Shown in pieces: positions 17,557-25,650 of a stretch of DNA of 37,440 nucleotides. Location: assembly GCA_023475835.1 (NCBI GenBank), contig JAMCVM010000081.1:1-37440 (forward strand). Reading direction: 5' to 3'. The notes under the pieces were generated by a model that was given only the letters and a program-made list of their open reading frames with translations, did no database searches and had not been told where the DNA came from. The position numbers and the translations under genes are program-made. Each line of letters starts with the position of its first letter. The first letter of the stretch is position 1. The stretch is from Bacillota bacterium. Lineage in GTDB: Bacteria; Bacillota; Sulfobacillia; Sulfobacillales; Sulfobacillaceae.

Positions 17557-17558
17557 CG

Positions 17559-18156
17559 TCATCGGATTGCCCGTCGGAGTTTGCTCAGAGCGAGGTGATG
17601 CGCCCGAGAGACGCTGGGCTGACTGAGCGCGCAAATCTGGGGCGTTGGTCGTTGGGGGCTGCCTGCCAGTACAGTTGGTCCACCACGCAGATTTCCTTCC
17701 CATTCCGTACCTCATTCGATTTGATGACGCTTGAGTGGTTCCGGTATCGAGACGCAGATGATCGGCATCAGCCACATCGGTCGTGGCACCGAGTCCATCT
17801 CGATTCCAGCGCTGTTGTCGCCGAGCAAGATCGATGACGGCGTGCGCAATGACCTGCCGACACCACGCCCTCCATTGGTCTGGCGTGAACTCGTTCACCG
17901 TCCATTTTTTCTCTGGAGTAGCGGCGGTAGCGTCCCCCTACTCTCGGTGTGGACCGTGTCCGTGCACCGGCATGTGATAGCGTGTCCAAAGGACCTTGCT
18001 TAAGTGGTGAGCAGTCTCGACATGCTGCTGAACGATATCACAGATGCACGTTGGTACGGTGGAGTCAAAGATTGTGGTACATACCCGCACACACGGTAAT
18101 TCGATTTGGGTTAGCCGTAGCAATTGATTCGGCGTTAAGGTGTCTAACGACTCCAT
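17559..18156 (-). pseudogene. Decayed sigma-70-like gene
   Basis: Starts at ATG 18156 with AGGAGAAGG about 9 nt upstream. The first 72 codons (MESLDTLTPNQLLRLTQIEL...) end at TAG 17938-17940, but the same frame then continues with TPDQWRAWCRQVIAHAVIDL ARRQQRW, like a sigma region 2. Further on, in another frame (17639-17559), SQPSVSRAHHLALSKLRRAI reads as a region 4 helix-turn-helix and ends at TGA. So the gene carries an in-frame stop and at least one frameshift. The sigma-factor call rests mainly on region 4; another helix-turn-helix activator is possible. The first 72 codons could still be translated. Confidence 0.5.
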
Positions 18157-18319
18157 GGAACGCTGCCTTCTCCTAAACCCCCTTGAGTGAGGTGAGAGCC
18201 GATAATCAGATCATCATACCGGCTATCCAGGAGAACTCTTACCCTACGCTGAACTTTTTGTGAACTCTTAGTGCAGAGAAACTGAAGTCGTGAAATATAG
18301 AGAATCCCAAAATGTTAGG

Positions 18320-18655
18320 CTATGCGTGCTGCGTCGACGATTCTGTATGAAGCACATACCCGCCTTCGCGTCGGGTGACCAGCCATTGGGGATGATGGGG
18401 ATCAGGTTCGATTGTTTGACGGATGCGATGAATATGGGGTTGCAGATCCCAGCGCGTGCGGGCTTCGCCTCAGCCGATGAGACAGAGGGTCGCTGGGCCA
18501 CCAGTTGAATGGCGTGCCGTTCGAGGGACGCCCAAATGTGAAAAGTGCGGCCTGGTAAGGGGACAAAAGTCTGGTGGCGCCAGATCCCCTGTTGATCCCA
18601 ATCGATCCAACACCTCGTACGCAGCACTTGTAATCCATGCCGATGTTCGATGAAG
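18320..18655 (-). pseudogene. Frameshifted OmpR-type winged-helix gene
   Basis: The N-terminal half reads VLRTRCWIDWDQQGIWRHQT and FVPLPGRTFHIWASLERHA in one frame. The C-terminal half reads DLQPHIHRIRQTIEPDPHHP then QWLVTRREGGYVLHTES in another, ending at TAG 18320-18322. Together they match the winged-helix proteins at 25104-25466 and 29984-30400 (recognition helix region LQPHIHRIRQ, wing GGYVL). A strong AGGAGG precedes the expected start, where only ATC is now found. Frameshift plus lost start make it a pseudogene. Confidence 0.65.
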
Positions 18656-18788
18656 AACCTCCTGATAATTAACGCAAAAGACTTGTCCCGGCACAAATAG
18701 CACACAATATAACGCTCTGCGGATGGCAAAGGTTACCACCCACAGAGCAATCAATTTTCTTTAGACAACGACCAGACTAGAGCGCAAA

Positions 18789-18816
18789 CAACGGGGGCGT
18801 ATGTGCAGTAACGCCA
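18789..18816 (-). repeat. Boundary repeat, copy 1 (right half only, reversed)
   Basis: On the minus strand this reads GCACATACGCCCCCGTT, the right half of the boundary element. No CTGCCCGTTAA left box is seen. It is the only copy in reverse orientation. Confidence 0.55.
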
Positions 18817-18915
18817 CAATGAGCGGTTAAACGCTGCCTCGGTGTGTCGAAGGCTCTGATAGACAACGACGACCGGATCTTGAGATAATGAGTTGACAAG
18901 AAAGGGGCTGGGGCT

Positions 18916-19122
18916 ATGAACTCAAAGGAGGAACTGCGACGCCTAATTGATCACATGGATGATCGGTGGGTCGACGATGTGGCGGATTATGTTCGGTGGC
19001 TACAGCAAGACACAGACGTGCTAACGCCCGACGAATGGCAACGGGTGCAACACGGTGAGCGGGAGCTTGCACAGGGTGAGCGCATCCCTCTTAAGGATTG
19101 GCGCCGCCAACACGATGTATGA
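18916..19122 (+). CDS. Antitoxin of a type II toxin-antitoxin pair
   Basis: A 68-residue acidic protein. The N-terminal helices (EELRRLIDHMDDRWVDDVAD YV) and the C-terminal half TPDEWQRVQHGERELAQGE resemble small antitoxins encoded before RelE/ParE toxins. It overlaps the toxin start by 8 nt, the usual coupling. AAAGGGG precedes ATG 18916. Antitoxins of this type usually bind and silence the toxin and repress their own promoter. Since the partner is frameshifted, it may now be an orphan. Confidence 0.7.
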   Translation: MNSKEELRRLIDHMDDRWVDDVADYVRWLQQDTDVLTPDEWQRVQHGERELAQGERIPLKDWRRQHDV

Positions 19123-19376
19123 AATTGTCCTTTCGCGGCAAGCCGTACGGTATTTAGAACGGCTCGATCGGACTTCCCAGCGACGACTGGTAGGTCGCCT
19201 GGAACAACTGGCCGAAAATCCCCTTGGGCCGTTTACAAAACCGCTCACTAATGCGGAGGGCCTACCGGTCGAGCCGAGTGGGCACATGGCGTATCGTCTA
19301 TCGAGTCGATGAGTCCACCAATGAGGTCCTGATTAGCGACATCGCTCCGCGCGGTGAGGTCTATCGCCGGCTTTAG
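19115..19376 (+). pseudogene. RelE/ParE-type toxin, frameshifted
   Basis: ATG 19115 opens YEIVLSRQAVRYLERLDRTS, the start of a RelE/ParE mRNA-interferase or gyrase-poison fold. In frame it ends early at 19312. A +1 shift near 19280 restores TWRIVYRVDESTNEVLISDI and then APRGEVYRRL with a stop at 19374-19376, which is the normal family C-terminus (G-x-W-R-I-x-Y-R-V, VxISDI). The full gene would give about 87 residues. A true inactivating indel or a sequencing error are both possible. Confidence 0.7.
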
Positions 19377-19377
19377 T

Positions 19378-19492
19378 CCGGGGAAACTTCGCTTGTTTCT
19401 ATTTCTTCAGGTGGTTAATCATGTCCTAACGGCGGCGAAAGGCAGTAAGCTCTCGAAGCGCTTTGGGACCTGTTGCAAAGAAGTTTCCCCGG
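19378..19492. repeat. 115-bp segment with 13-bp terminal inverted repeats
   Basis: CCGGGGAAACTTC at 19378-19390 is exactly mirrored by GAAGTTTCCCCGG at 19480-19492, with 89 bp between. The left arm begins one base after the toxin stop. It could be a small MITE-like insertion or an RNA structure before the methyltransferase gene. I saw no target-site duplication. Confidence 0.5.
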
Positions 19493-19565
19493 AGATTACC
19501 CAGTGTGGCGCTGACCAGTAGGCATACACCGTTCGCATGTGTCCGCAAGCCCTTGGAGGTGGCCT

Positions 19566-20402
19566 ATGGGAGATAGCGATCAGTCCCCTTCCCGTGAGGC
19601 GTTGCGGGCGTGGCAAGAGAACGCCGCGTTCTGGGACGAACAGATGGGTGAAGGGAATGATTTTCACTTAACGCTGGTTCGTCCCGCCGTCGAGCGTTTG
19701 CTCGGAGCGGTGCAGGGGCAACGCGTCCTGGATGTGGGCTGTGGAAACGGTCTGTTCACCCGCCGACTAGTAGACCTCGGCGCGAATGTGGTGGCCGTGG
19801 ATGGCAGTGCCCGGATGGTGGCGCGGGCTGTGGCCCGCGGCGATGGAAACGGCGCGGCGTCCTACCAGGTGATGGATGTCACTAATGAAGAAGAGCTTCT
19901 GGCCCTCGGGGTCGACGCGTTTGATGCTGCGGTGGCGACCATGGTGTTGATGGATCTTTCCGATATCGGGCCACTGGCGGGTGCGCTGCCTCGCCTGTTG
20001 AAGTCGGGAGGCCGATTTGTGTTTGCGGTGTCGCACCCGTGTTTCCACACCTCCGGCACGAACCTGGTCATGGAGCAGATTAACCACGACGGCCGACCCA
20101 GTGTCGCCCACGCGGTGAAAGTGACCACCTACCGGACGCTCGCGCCGGTTCCCGGAGTCGCCATTGTTGGACAGCCGGTGCTCCAGACGTACTTCGACCG
20201 CCCGCTTTCCGTTCTGCTGACTCCCTTCTTTGCTGCAGGGCTTCAGTTAGACGGCCTCGATGAACCAGTCCTACCGCCGGCGCCGAATGGTGCCCAGCCG
20301 CATCTGTGGGACGCACACCGCGAGATTCCACCGATTCTCGTGGCGCGTCTTCGCTACTCGGACGACGGATCATCGCCGGTGGAAGAGCGACCGGTCCCAT
20401 AA
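19566..20402 (+). CDS. Class I SAM-dependent methyltransferase
   Basis: A 278-residue methyltransferase with a Rossmann core. Motif I VLDVGCGNGLFTRRLVDLG binds SAM (about residues 51-69); motif II has an acidic residue in VVAVDGSARMV. A motif IV-like DAFDAAVATMVLMDL and a post-motif LLKSGGRFVFAVSHPCF follow. It resembles small-molecule methyltransferases of the UbiE type; substrate unknown. GGAGGT lies 5 nt before ATG 19566, so I use this rather than an earlier in-frame ATG at 19539. It is GC-rich and isolated between repeat elements. Confidence 0.82.
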   Translation: MGDSDQSPSREALRAWQENAAFWDEQMGEGNDFHLTLVRPAVERLLGAVQGQRVLDVGCGNGLFTRRLVDLGANVVAVDGSARMVARAVARGDGNGAASYQVMDVTNEEELLALGVDAFDAAVATMVLMDLSDIGPLAGALPRLLKSGGRFVFAVSHPCFHTSGTNLVMEQINHDGRPSVAHAVKVTTYRTLAPVPGVAIVGQPVLQTYFDRPLSVLLTPFFAAGLQLDGLDEPVLPPAPNGAQPHLWDAHREIPPILVARLRYSDDGSSPVEERPVP

Positions 20403-20431
20403 GCCCCGCCAATGCGCGGATGCTCATGATG

Positions 20432-20486
20432 GACTAATGCGTGCGTATGCGCTTTAGTCGCTAGTGCGTGTACGCCCCCGTTAACG
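20432..20486 (+). repeat. Boundary repeat, copy 2
   Basis: Right half GTGTACGCCCCCGTTAACG is well preserved. The preceding spacer forms a stem GACTAA...TTTAGTC; the left CTGCCCGTTAA box is not recognisable. It lies between the methyltransferase and GNAT stop codons. Confidence 0.6.
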
Positions 20487-20502
20487 ATTCAAGATGCGCT
20501 TT

Positions 20503-20952
20503 CTAACTTATGCCCTTTTGCATGAAAATCGTGTCCGATTTCCGGGTTGTTTCCTCGAAGCCATGGTTCTTGTACAGTATTTGTGCTGCATTTTGCTTTA
20601 TGGTTGTATCCAAGCGGAGAACCTTGTAACCTAATGCTTTTGCTCGGTATTCGAGTGCCTCAAGAAGTGCTGTTCCAAAATGCCGACCTTGAAAAGACGG
20701 ATGCACCCTCATTCTTTTAATTTCTGCCATCGCAGTCGAGACTTTCATCAATGCCCCCATTGCCACAACTTGACCTTCATATTCACCAACAAGAAAATCT
20801 CCGCGGTTTCTTAAGTAAACAATTTCTATATTTTGCAAATCATCATCCCATGGTCCTAGTCCCCGATGTGCTCCAATTTGAGCTAGGGCTGGGTTATGCA
20901 AGTTCCACACAACTTCTTGATCAGAAGACTGATACTGCCTGATTGTCAACAT
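20503..20952 (-). CDS. GNAT-family N-acetyltransferase
   Basis: A 149-residue GNAT enzyme transferring acetyl from acetyl-CoA to an amine. Motif A, which holds the CoA pyrophosphate, is RVHPSFQGRHFGTALLEALE (Q/R-x-x-G-x-G/A); motif B is the LYKNHGFEET end. The substrate cannot be inferred. The gene is visibly richer in A+T than its neighbours, which suggests separate origin. Only a moderate AAAGGGG precedes ATG 20952. It is enclosed by boundary repeats on both sides, so it looks like a single-gene module. Confidence 0.85.
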   Translation of the reverse strand: MLTIRQYQSSDQEVVWNLHNPALAQIGAHRGLGPWDDDLQNIEIVYLRNRGDFLVGEYEGQVVAMGALMKVSTAMAEIKRMRVHPSFQGRHFGTALLEALEYRAKALGYKVLRLDTTIKQNAAQILYKNHGFEETTRKSDTIFMQKGIS

Positions 20953-20970
20953 GCCATCACTCGCCCCTTT

Positions 20971-21019
20971 CCGCTCGTTAACGGCCTGGCCGCTGACGCA
21001 TATACGCCCCCGTTTACGC
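20971..21019 (+). repeat. Boundary repeat, copy 3
   Basis: Left box CGCTCGTTAACG, a short spacer with GGCCTGGCC, and right box GCATATACGCCCCCGTTTACG. It lies just upstream of the GNAT start. Confidence 0.65.
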
Positions 21020-21288
21020 AGTAGATTTTGCGGTGAGTACGCGATTCTAAAACTTTATAGAAAACGAAAGCAAGCCTTGCGAGTATTGGGACAAAGATTT
21101 GTTGCAGGTCCCAAATCGAGAACAACTAACGTCGTATTTGTTGGGTAAGCACTGGTCTTGCCTAGGCGTGCTTGTCCTACCGAGGAAGATAACTCGAAGA
21201 ACTCTCGATAGATTATCCGGCTAGAGACCAACTATTGTCAGGATGCTGGGTGATCATCTGGCCTATCTAATCCAAGGAGGCAAGACTT

Positions 21289-21411
21289 ATGACGTTTCTA
21301 GACTGGGAAGAAAGTGAAGCGGTTCATAGCAATTTGTATACAAGAACGGTTACCAAAACCATCCGCGCGGCGTTATACATTCAACGGGCAAGAATCGTCC
21401 TCGACGATTAG
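21289..21411 (+). CDS. Small ORF (40 aa) upstream of YCF48-type gene
   Basis: ATG 21289 follows an excellent AAGGAGG with 7-nt spacing. The 40-residue peptide begins MTFLDWEESEAVHSNLYTRT and ends RARIVLDD; it is soluble-looking with no signal sequence. The stop is 26 nt before the ATG of the secreted BNR-repeat protein, whose own site AAGGAGG is equally strong, so they are probably one operon. I recognise no family. A leader peptide or a small regulator of the downstream gene are both possible. The 270 bp before it show no other gene. Confidence 0.55.
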   Translation: MTFLDWEESEAVHSNLYTRTVTKTIRAALYIQRARIVLDD

Positions 21412-21437
21412 GCCTAAGGGATAAGGAGGACATTCCT

Positions 21438-22670
21438 ATGGGATTCAGGTCGGAGTGGGGTATACGCTTAGCTGGCGTTTCGATGCGATCGGGGAAAGCG
21501 GCCTTGGTGGCGGCTGCCACGGGAATATTAGTGATGGCTCCCACCGTGGTGGCGGCGACGCCTCCGGTTACGGTGACCAGCTTACCTCCTGCCATCATGC
21601 CTGGCGGTTTAATTGATGTGGAAATGGCTTCAGCACGGGTGGGTTGGGCGGTGGAGGCTAACGGTCAGGTCATGAAGACCGAAGACGGAGGTCAACGCTG
21701 GACCGATGTTGCCCCGAAAACACTTGCCTCGGCCCTCCAGGCGAGTGCTCGCACATGGACTCCGCCGTTGGATGGAGGGCTTACGCAATGGGTGTTTCCC
21801 AACGCCTGGACCGCTTGGATTGTTACCGAGCCGGACCAGGGTAACAACAATGCCGTCGACGTGTGGCATACCACCGACGGCGGCGGGCGCTGGAGTGAAG
21901 CGACTCTCACTCCCGCGGTAACCGGATGGCATTTCTTGGGGTATGCAGCGATTACAGCCCTTGGTAACCAGGATGCGTGGGTGCTCACCGCAGGCAACGA
22001 TGGCTTTTATCGACTTTGGCAGTCGACTCGCCGTCGACCGACGTGGACCGCGGTGGCTCACGGAACTTTCGACGACGGGGGACTGGCCGGCCTGGCGTTC
22101 TTTACCGGTCGCAAGGGGGTGCTGGCAGAGAATGGATATCAAAGGCCAGAGGCGAGTTTATTAGAGTCAACGACCGGAGGGAGGTCGTGGCGAGCACGCC
22201 CAATCATTCCTCCTGGGGCGGCCACAAGGTACCCTGAACTGTCCGCTCCCAGTGTAATTTCGTCCACCCTTGGCATGCTAGCGGTTATCTGGCATGCGAG
22301 TTCTGCCTCCGCTCCACCGTCCGACCCATCGGCGCTAATCAACCTCTATCGCACCACCACCCACGGAGTCAGTTGGCACTTGGTTGGTCCTTTGCCTACA
22401 CACAATTCGGACACGGCCTTGACCCTCCATTGGATCAATGCCCAACAAGGTTGGTTACTCACCACTCCGGGGAATGCCGCGCCTCGATTGTATGCCACCA
22501 ACACGGGAGGGCTGACATGGCACCGAGTCTCGCTGCCGTCCGGGATCCCCTTAAGCCTCGAGCGAGTGTCGGCCAACGACGGGTTTGAACTCTCTTTAGC
22601 CGGGTCGCACACGGTTCTATATCGAACCCGTGACGGTGCACTACAATGGAAGGCCGTCCATGTGCAGTAG
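21438..22670 (+). CDS. Secreted YCF48/BNR-repeat beta-propeller protein, paralog 1
   Basis: A 410-residue exported protein. A signal or anchor helix lies at about residues 18-38 (AALVAAATGILVMAPTVVA). The rest is a beta-propeller of the YCF48/HCF136 or BNR (Asp-box) type: repeated T-x-x-G-G-x-x-W motifs occur as TEDGGQRW, TTDGGGRW, TTGGRSW, TNTGGLTW and TRDGALQW. In phototrophs YCF48 helps assemble photosystem II; in other bacteria the fold serves as an extracytoplasmic binding scaffold, and nothing here suggests photosynthesis. ATG 21438 follows AAGGAGGACATTCCT. Three paralogs occur within 14 kb. Confidence 0.78.
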   Translation: MGFRSEWGIRLAGVSMRSGKAALVAAATGILVMAPTVVAATPPVTVTSLPPAIMPGGLIDVEMASARVGWAVEANGQVMKTEDGGQRWTDVAPKTLASALQASARTWTPPLDGGLTQWVFPNAWTAWIVTEPDQGNNNAVDVWHTTDGGGRWSEATLTPAVTGWHFLGYAAITALGNQDAWVLTAGNDGFYRLWQSTRRRPTWTAVAHGTFDDGGLAGLAFFTGRKGVLAENGYQRPEASLLESTTGGRSWRARPIIPPGAATRYPELSAPSVISSTLGMLAVIWHASSASAPPSDPSALINLYRTTTHGVSWHLVGPLPTHNSDTALTLHWINAQQGWLLTTPGNAAPRLYATNTGGLTWHRVSLPSGIPLSLERVSANDGFELSLAGSHTVLYRTRDGALQWKAVHVQ

Positions 22671-22691
22671 GGAACTCCCTTAGGGCGCAGT

Positions 22692-22759
22692 TCTGCCCGT
22701 TAACGTCACAAGCCTGGGAATGGTCAGCTCCGGGCTTGTGGCACATACGCCCCCGTTAA
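22692..22759 (+). repeat. Boundary repeat, copy 4 (long hairpin form)
   Basis: Left box CTGCCCGTTAACG, hairpin arms CACAAGCC and GGCTTGTG around a GGGAATGGTCAGCTCC loop region, right box CACATACGCCCCCGTTAA. It fills the space between the convergent YCF48-1 and Nudix stops. Confidence 0.85.
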
Positions 22760-22772
22760 TGACACAAAACTT

Positions 22773-23231
22773 CTACTCGAGTCTACTGACGCGTTGATAG
22801 GGATTCACTTTCCACGTCTCATAGGGCAGGCTGTTTTTGTTCTGAAGCGCGTCCCGCGTTCTCGATAGAAAATGGGGCCGTACGATATAGTCGCCGATAT
22901 TTTGTTCGGTCAAACGAATAAACCGCGCCTCCTGGATTTCCTCAGGCTGAATGCCAATCGTGCCCCCAACATACTGGCCAATGAATACCACCGACAGTAC
23001 GGTCATGGAGACGTTATAGTAAATCCCTGTCACCCGTTGGGGGCGTATCGTGATGCCTGTTTCTTCCAGAACTTCTCTCCGCACCGCTTCATCTAAAGGC
23101 TCGCCTTCTTCCACTTGACCGCCAGGTAGTTCCCAGGTATCTGAACGCCAATGAGTCTTCACGCATAACACATCTCCCTGGGCATCATAGACTAGGGCCG
23201 ACACCGCAACGATATGCTTAGGTACCATCAT
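22773..23231 (-). CDS. Nudix hydrolase
   Basis: A 152-residue Nudix protein hydrolysing nucleoside diphosphate derivatives. The Nudix box GX5EX7REUXEEXGU is complete: GGQVEEGEPLDEAVRREVLE then ETGI, with the metal-binding REVLEE. Upstream TWELPGG is typical of the family. Substrate (oxidised dNTP, sugar nucleotide or other) cannot be told. The tandem ATG at 23231/23228 follows AGAAGGAGA with good spacing. It is bounded by repeat copies 4 and 5 and looks like a single-gene module. Confidence 0.9.
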   Translation of the reverse strand: MMVPKHIVAVSALVYDAQGDVLCVKTHWRSDTWELPGGQVEEGEPLDEAVRREVLEETGITIRPQRVTGIYYNVSMTVLSVVFIGQYVGGTIGIQPEEIQEARFIRLTEQNIGDYIVRPHFLSRTRDALQNKNSLPYETWKVNPYQRVSRLE

Positions 23232-23398
23232 ATCCCATTCTCTCCTTCTGACTGTTATGGCTAACTCGATTAGTCTAGGGTTTTGGCTAAGTCAGTGGTC
23301 ATCAGTTCTAGCCTAATTCCCGGGTTGCACTGGTGGTCGGGGAGCTCCCCCAACGGTATTCTCAGCATTCGCTGATTAGCGTAGGCAGTGGGTTTTCT

Positions 23399-23497
23399 GG
23401 TGAGCTTTACAGCGAATACTGGTGGTGCGTCAATCAGCGAACCCAGCACTGCGGGCTGGTATTATCTCATAACGGTCGCGAGTGCGCTATCCTGCCC
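23399..23497 (+). pseudogene. Possible FWW-type tail remnant
   Basis: The frame reads GELYSEYWWCVNQRTQHCGL VLSHNGRECAIL and runs straight into boundary repeat copy 5. It aligns loosely with the tails at 30400 and 33537 (W, H-C, G and the final hydrophobics). The rest of 23232-23660 holds nothing else I can identify. Weakly supported. Confidence 0.3.
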
Positions 23498-23536
23498 GTT
23501 AATCCATTAAGCTCTAAGGCACATACGCCCCCGATA
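23491..23536 (+). repeat. Boundary repeat, copy 5 (short form)
   Basis: Left box CCTGCCCGTTAAT, spacer CCATTAAGCTCTAAG, right box GCACATACGCCCCCGATA. There is no hairpin. Nearly identical to copy 10 at 31562. Confidence 0.8.
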
Positions 23537-23660
23537 GAGCCCTAAACGCTCTCCATTGAAACCGAGACCACTACGCCGGTCCGAGGAGGATATGGGAACT
23601 TACGAAACCAGGTTGGTATGTCCTCTGTCGCAGGGCCGCTCATCTCCGATGGCTGCATCG

Positions 23661-24926
23661 CTAGGACATCGGCGTGGAGTCGGTGGCCCCGAGTCTAGCC
23701 TGCCACACCGCCGGAATCCATGCCGACGCCAAACCGACGACACAGACCCAAGCGCCACCGACCGCGATGACGGGGTCGGCACCCACGCGGTCACCCACCC
23801 ACCCGGCGACCAGGGCGCTTATCGGGATCGCCGAGACGGCGATCGCGGATTGGAAACCCCAATATCGGCCGCGCACATCTGGTGGCACCAACAATTGGGT
23901 CACCGTCCCCATGGCCACACTGCCGAGCGTCATGCTAGCCCCCATGACGACCGCGCACCCGTCGGCGACAACCATGGAGGAAGTCTGGGTGATGGCGATG
24001 ATCGCGAGGCCGGCAATGAACCACCCCAGTGCGTACAGACGACCGGCTCCGGCCCACTGCTCCATTCGACGAACCACGGGTCCTGATACCAGGACCCCCA
24101 CGGTGCTCATCGCATCAAACACCCCGAATCCGGCCGCCCCTTGGTGAAAGTGCAGCCGAATCAACGCGACGTACAGCGGGCCGGTGCCGGAGGTTATGTT
24201 CAGCGCAACGCCCAGTATCGTCATCGCGCGCAGCAGGGGGGTGTCCCGAATCGTGCGCCAGCCTTCCGCCAGGTCCTGGCGCAGATTGGACGAGGCGGTT
24301 CCTTCGATCGTGCGTTGCGGCAAATGCGCGAGGCTCACGCCCACCGCGGCACACAGGAAGGAGGCGGCATCGCCCATAACGGCCCCCGCCCCGCCCACCG
24401 CTGCAATCACTAGTCCGGCCAAGGCGCTGCCGGCCATGCTCGCCGCGTTGCTGACGGTATTCATTAGGCCCGACGCCGTTACCAAGAGATCCGGGGGAAT
24501 AATATCCGGCATCACTGAGTACGCCGCCGGACCGCCAAAGGTTTTCCCTGCATTTAGAACGAACACGGCACCCAAAGCGATGACCACCGTGAGATGCGCA
24601 AAATGAAGAAGGATAGCCACGGCGGCGGCCACGGCGGCCGATCCCAGGTTCATCGCCAGCAAGATGTGCGTACGGTTACGCCGATCGGCAACGGTGCCCG
24701 CGATGGGACCCAGAAGCAAGCGATCTAAGTGCCAGACCACTTGAATGAGAGCGGTTTGGAGCAGGGAATGACTGGCCGCGTAAATAATCCAGATGACCGC
24801 TAAAGTAAAAAACGCATCCCCCACGCCGGACACCGTGTTTCCACCCGAAAGGAACACCCACGTCCGATTGGAGAATAAGCGGCGATAGGTTGATTGGGGG
24901 TCAGGGGTGACTGAAGAACTTTGCAA
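23661..24926 (-). CDS. MFS transporter, probable drug/solute exporter
   Basis: A 421-residue major facilitator with about 12 membrane helices. The loop 2-3 signature appears as GPIAGTVADRRNRTH (G-x-x-x-D-R-x-x-R), placing it with MFS exporters of the MFS_3 type (enterobactin/macrolide exporter-like). The N-terminal frame is open to 24989, but I choose TTG 24926 because GGGAGGT lies 5 nt upstream and the earlier part is polar and unlike the family. The substrate is not predictable. High G+C makes its antisense strand open, giving long false frames. It is bounded by repeat copies 5 and 6. Confidence 0.85.
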   Translation of the reverse strand: MQSSSVTPDPQSTYRRLFSNRTWVFLSGGNTVSGVGDAFFTLAVIWIIYAASHSLLQTALIQVVWHLDRLLLGPIAGTVADRRNRTHILLAMNLGSAAVAAAVAILLHFAHLTVVIALGAVFVLNAGKTFGGPAAYSVMPDIIPPDLLVTASGLMNTVSNAASMAGSALAGLVIAAVGGAGAVMGDAASFLCAAVGVSLAHLPQRTIEGTASSNLRQDLAEGWRTIRDTPLLRAMTILGVALNITSGTGPLYVALIRLHFHQGAAGFGVFDAMSTVGVLVSGPVVRRMEQWAGAGRLYALGWFIAGLAIIAITQTSSMVVADGCAVVMGASMTLGSVAMGTVTQLLVPPDVRGRYWGFQSAIAVSAIPISALVAGWVGDRVGADPVIAVGGAWVCVVGLASAWIPAVWQARLGATDSTPMS

Positions 24927-25054
24927 TTGGCACCTCCCGTTTTTCTCGCACAGAGGACCAGCGCGACTTGGGGGATATGGTGTATGCATGATATGATCAC
25001 CAAAATAGTATCCTATTGTTATCTATCTACGCAAGGTAACTGACCTAAGGCGTA

Positions 25055-25075
25055 CTCCTGCCCGTTAATTCCACA
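25055..25075 (+). repeat. Boundary repeat, copy 6 (left half only)
   Basis: ACTCCTGCCCGTTAATTCCA matches the left box and start of the spacer. The right box ACGCCCCCGTTAA is absent, so the copy is truncated. Confidence 0.6.
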
Positions 25076-25103
25076 ACCAAAGAGACGCTACATCGCTAGT
25101 CGA

Positions 25104-25466
25104 TCACCAATTCCTCGTTGCTGAGGTTAGTAGGACATAGCCGAGCCCACGCTCTGTTCTTAATACCTGGGGGTGATTCGGGCCACGTTCGATCACTTGT
25201 CGTAAACGATGAATATAGCGATACACGTCGGTAGCGGTCCGACCGGGTTGACTTTGACTGCTCCACCCCACCGAAATCAGGGTTGGAAATGTAATGAGTT
25301 GGCCAGGGTGGGAACAAAAATAGTCTAATAATCGATATTCCACCGGCGGGAGTGGCGTCAATTGCTGATGGGACCAGACCCCATGCGCACGCCGGTCAAA
25401 TCGTATTCCTGCACTCAGACGGATGGTGGCGGCCCTCCCGTAGGACGCCCCCTCTTCGTTCACCAT
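25104..25466 (-). CDS. Stand-alone OmpR/PhoB-type winged-helix regulator
   Basis: A 120-residue protein that is almost entirely a Trans_reg_C winged helix: LTPLPPVEYRLLDYFCSHPG (helices 1-2), then DVYRYIHRLRQVIERGPNHP (recognition helix) and the wing RTERGLGYVLL. There is no receiver domain, membrane helix or other sensor. GGGGAGG lies 9 nt before ATG 25466. It is divergent from a YCF48-type gene 184 bp away, so that gene is its likely target. A closely related gene is at 29984 and a broken one at 18320. The input signal is unknown. Confidence 0.8.
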   Translation of the reverse strand: MVNEEGASYGRAATIRLSAGIRFDRRAHGVWSHQQLTPLPPVEYRLLDYFCSHPGQLITFPTLISVGWSSQSQPGRTATDVYRYIHRLRQVIERGPNHPQVLRTERGLGYVLLTSATRNW

Positions 25467-25650
25467 GAAAATCGACCTCCCCTAGAGAAGCTTGATGGTC
25501 TCGCTCTCTAGTAAAACGTCCGAACAATGGGAATGGTTGCCATTTACCTAAGAAATCCGATCCTACACCGTGACGTTATGAAACCATCCTAGTAAGTACA
25601 GCGTTATCCCTCATGAGCGCTGTAGTGGGGCTAAATACAGAAGGAGAGCG

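Noticed and set aside
17008-17898. A single intact 296-residue gene
   Set aside because: The frame passes through antisense integrase sequence at its end and out-of-frame sigma-like helix-turn-helix sequence in the middle, so it is an accidental composite of relics.
23556-24606. Long plus-strand open frames over the MFS gene
   Set aside because: They are antisense shadows of a GC-rich gene: composition is Arg/Pro/Ala-rich, no ribosome sites, and the minus strand has a clear transporter.
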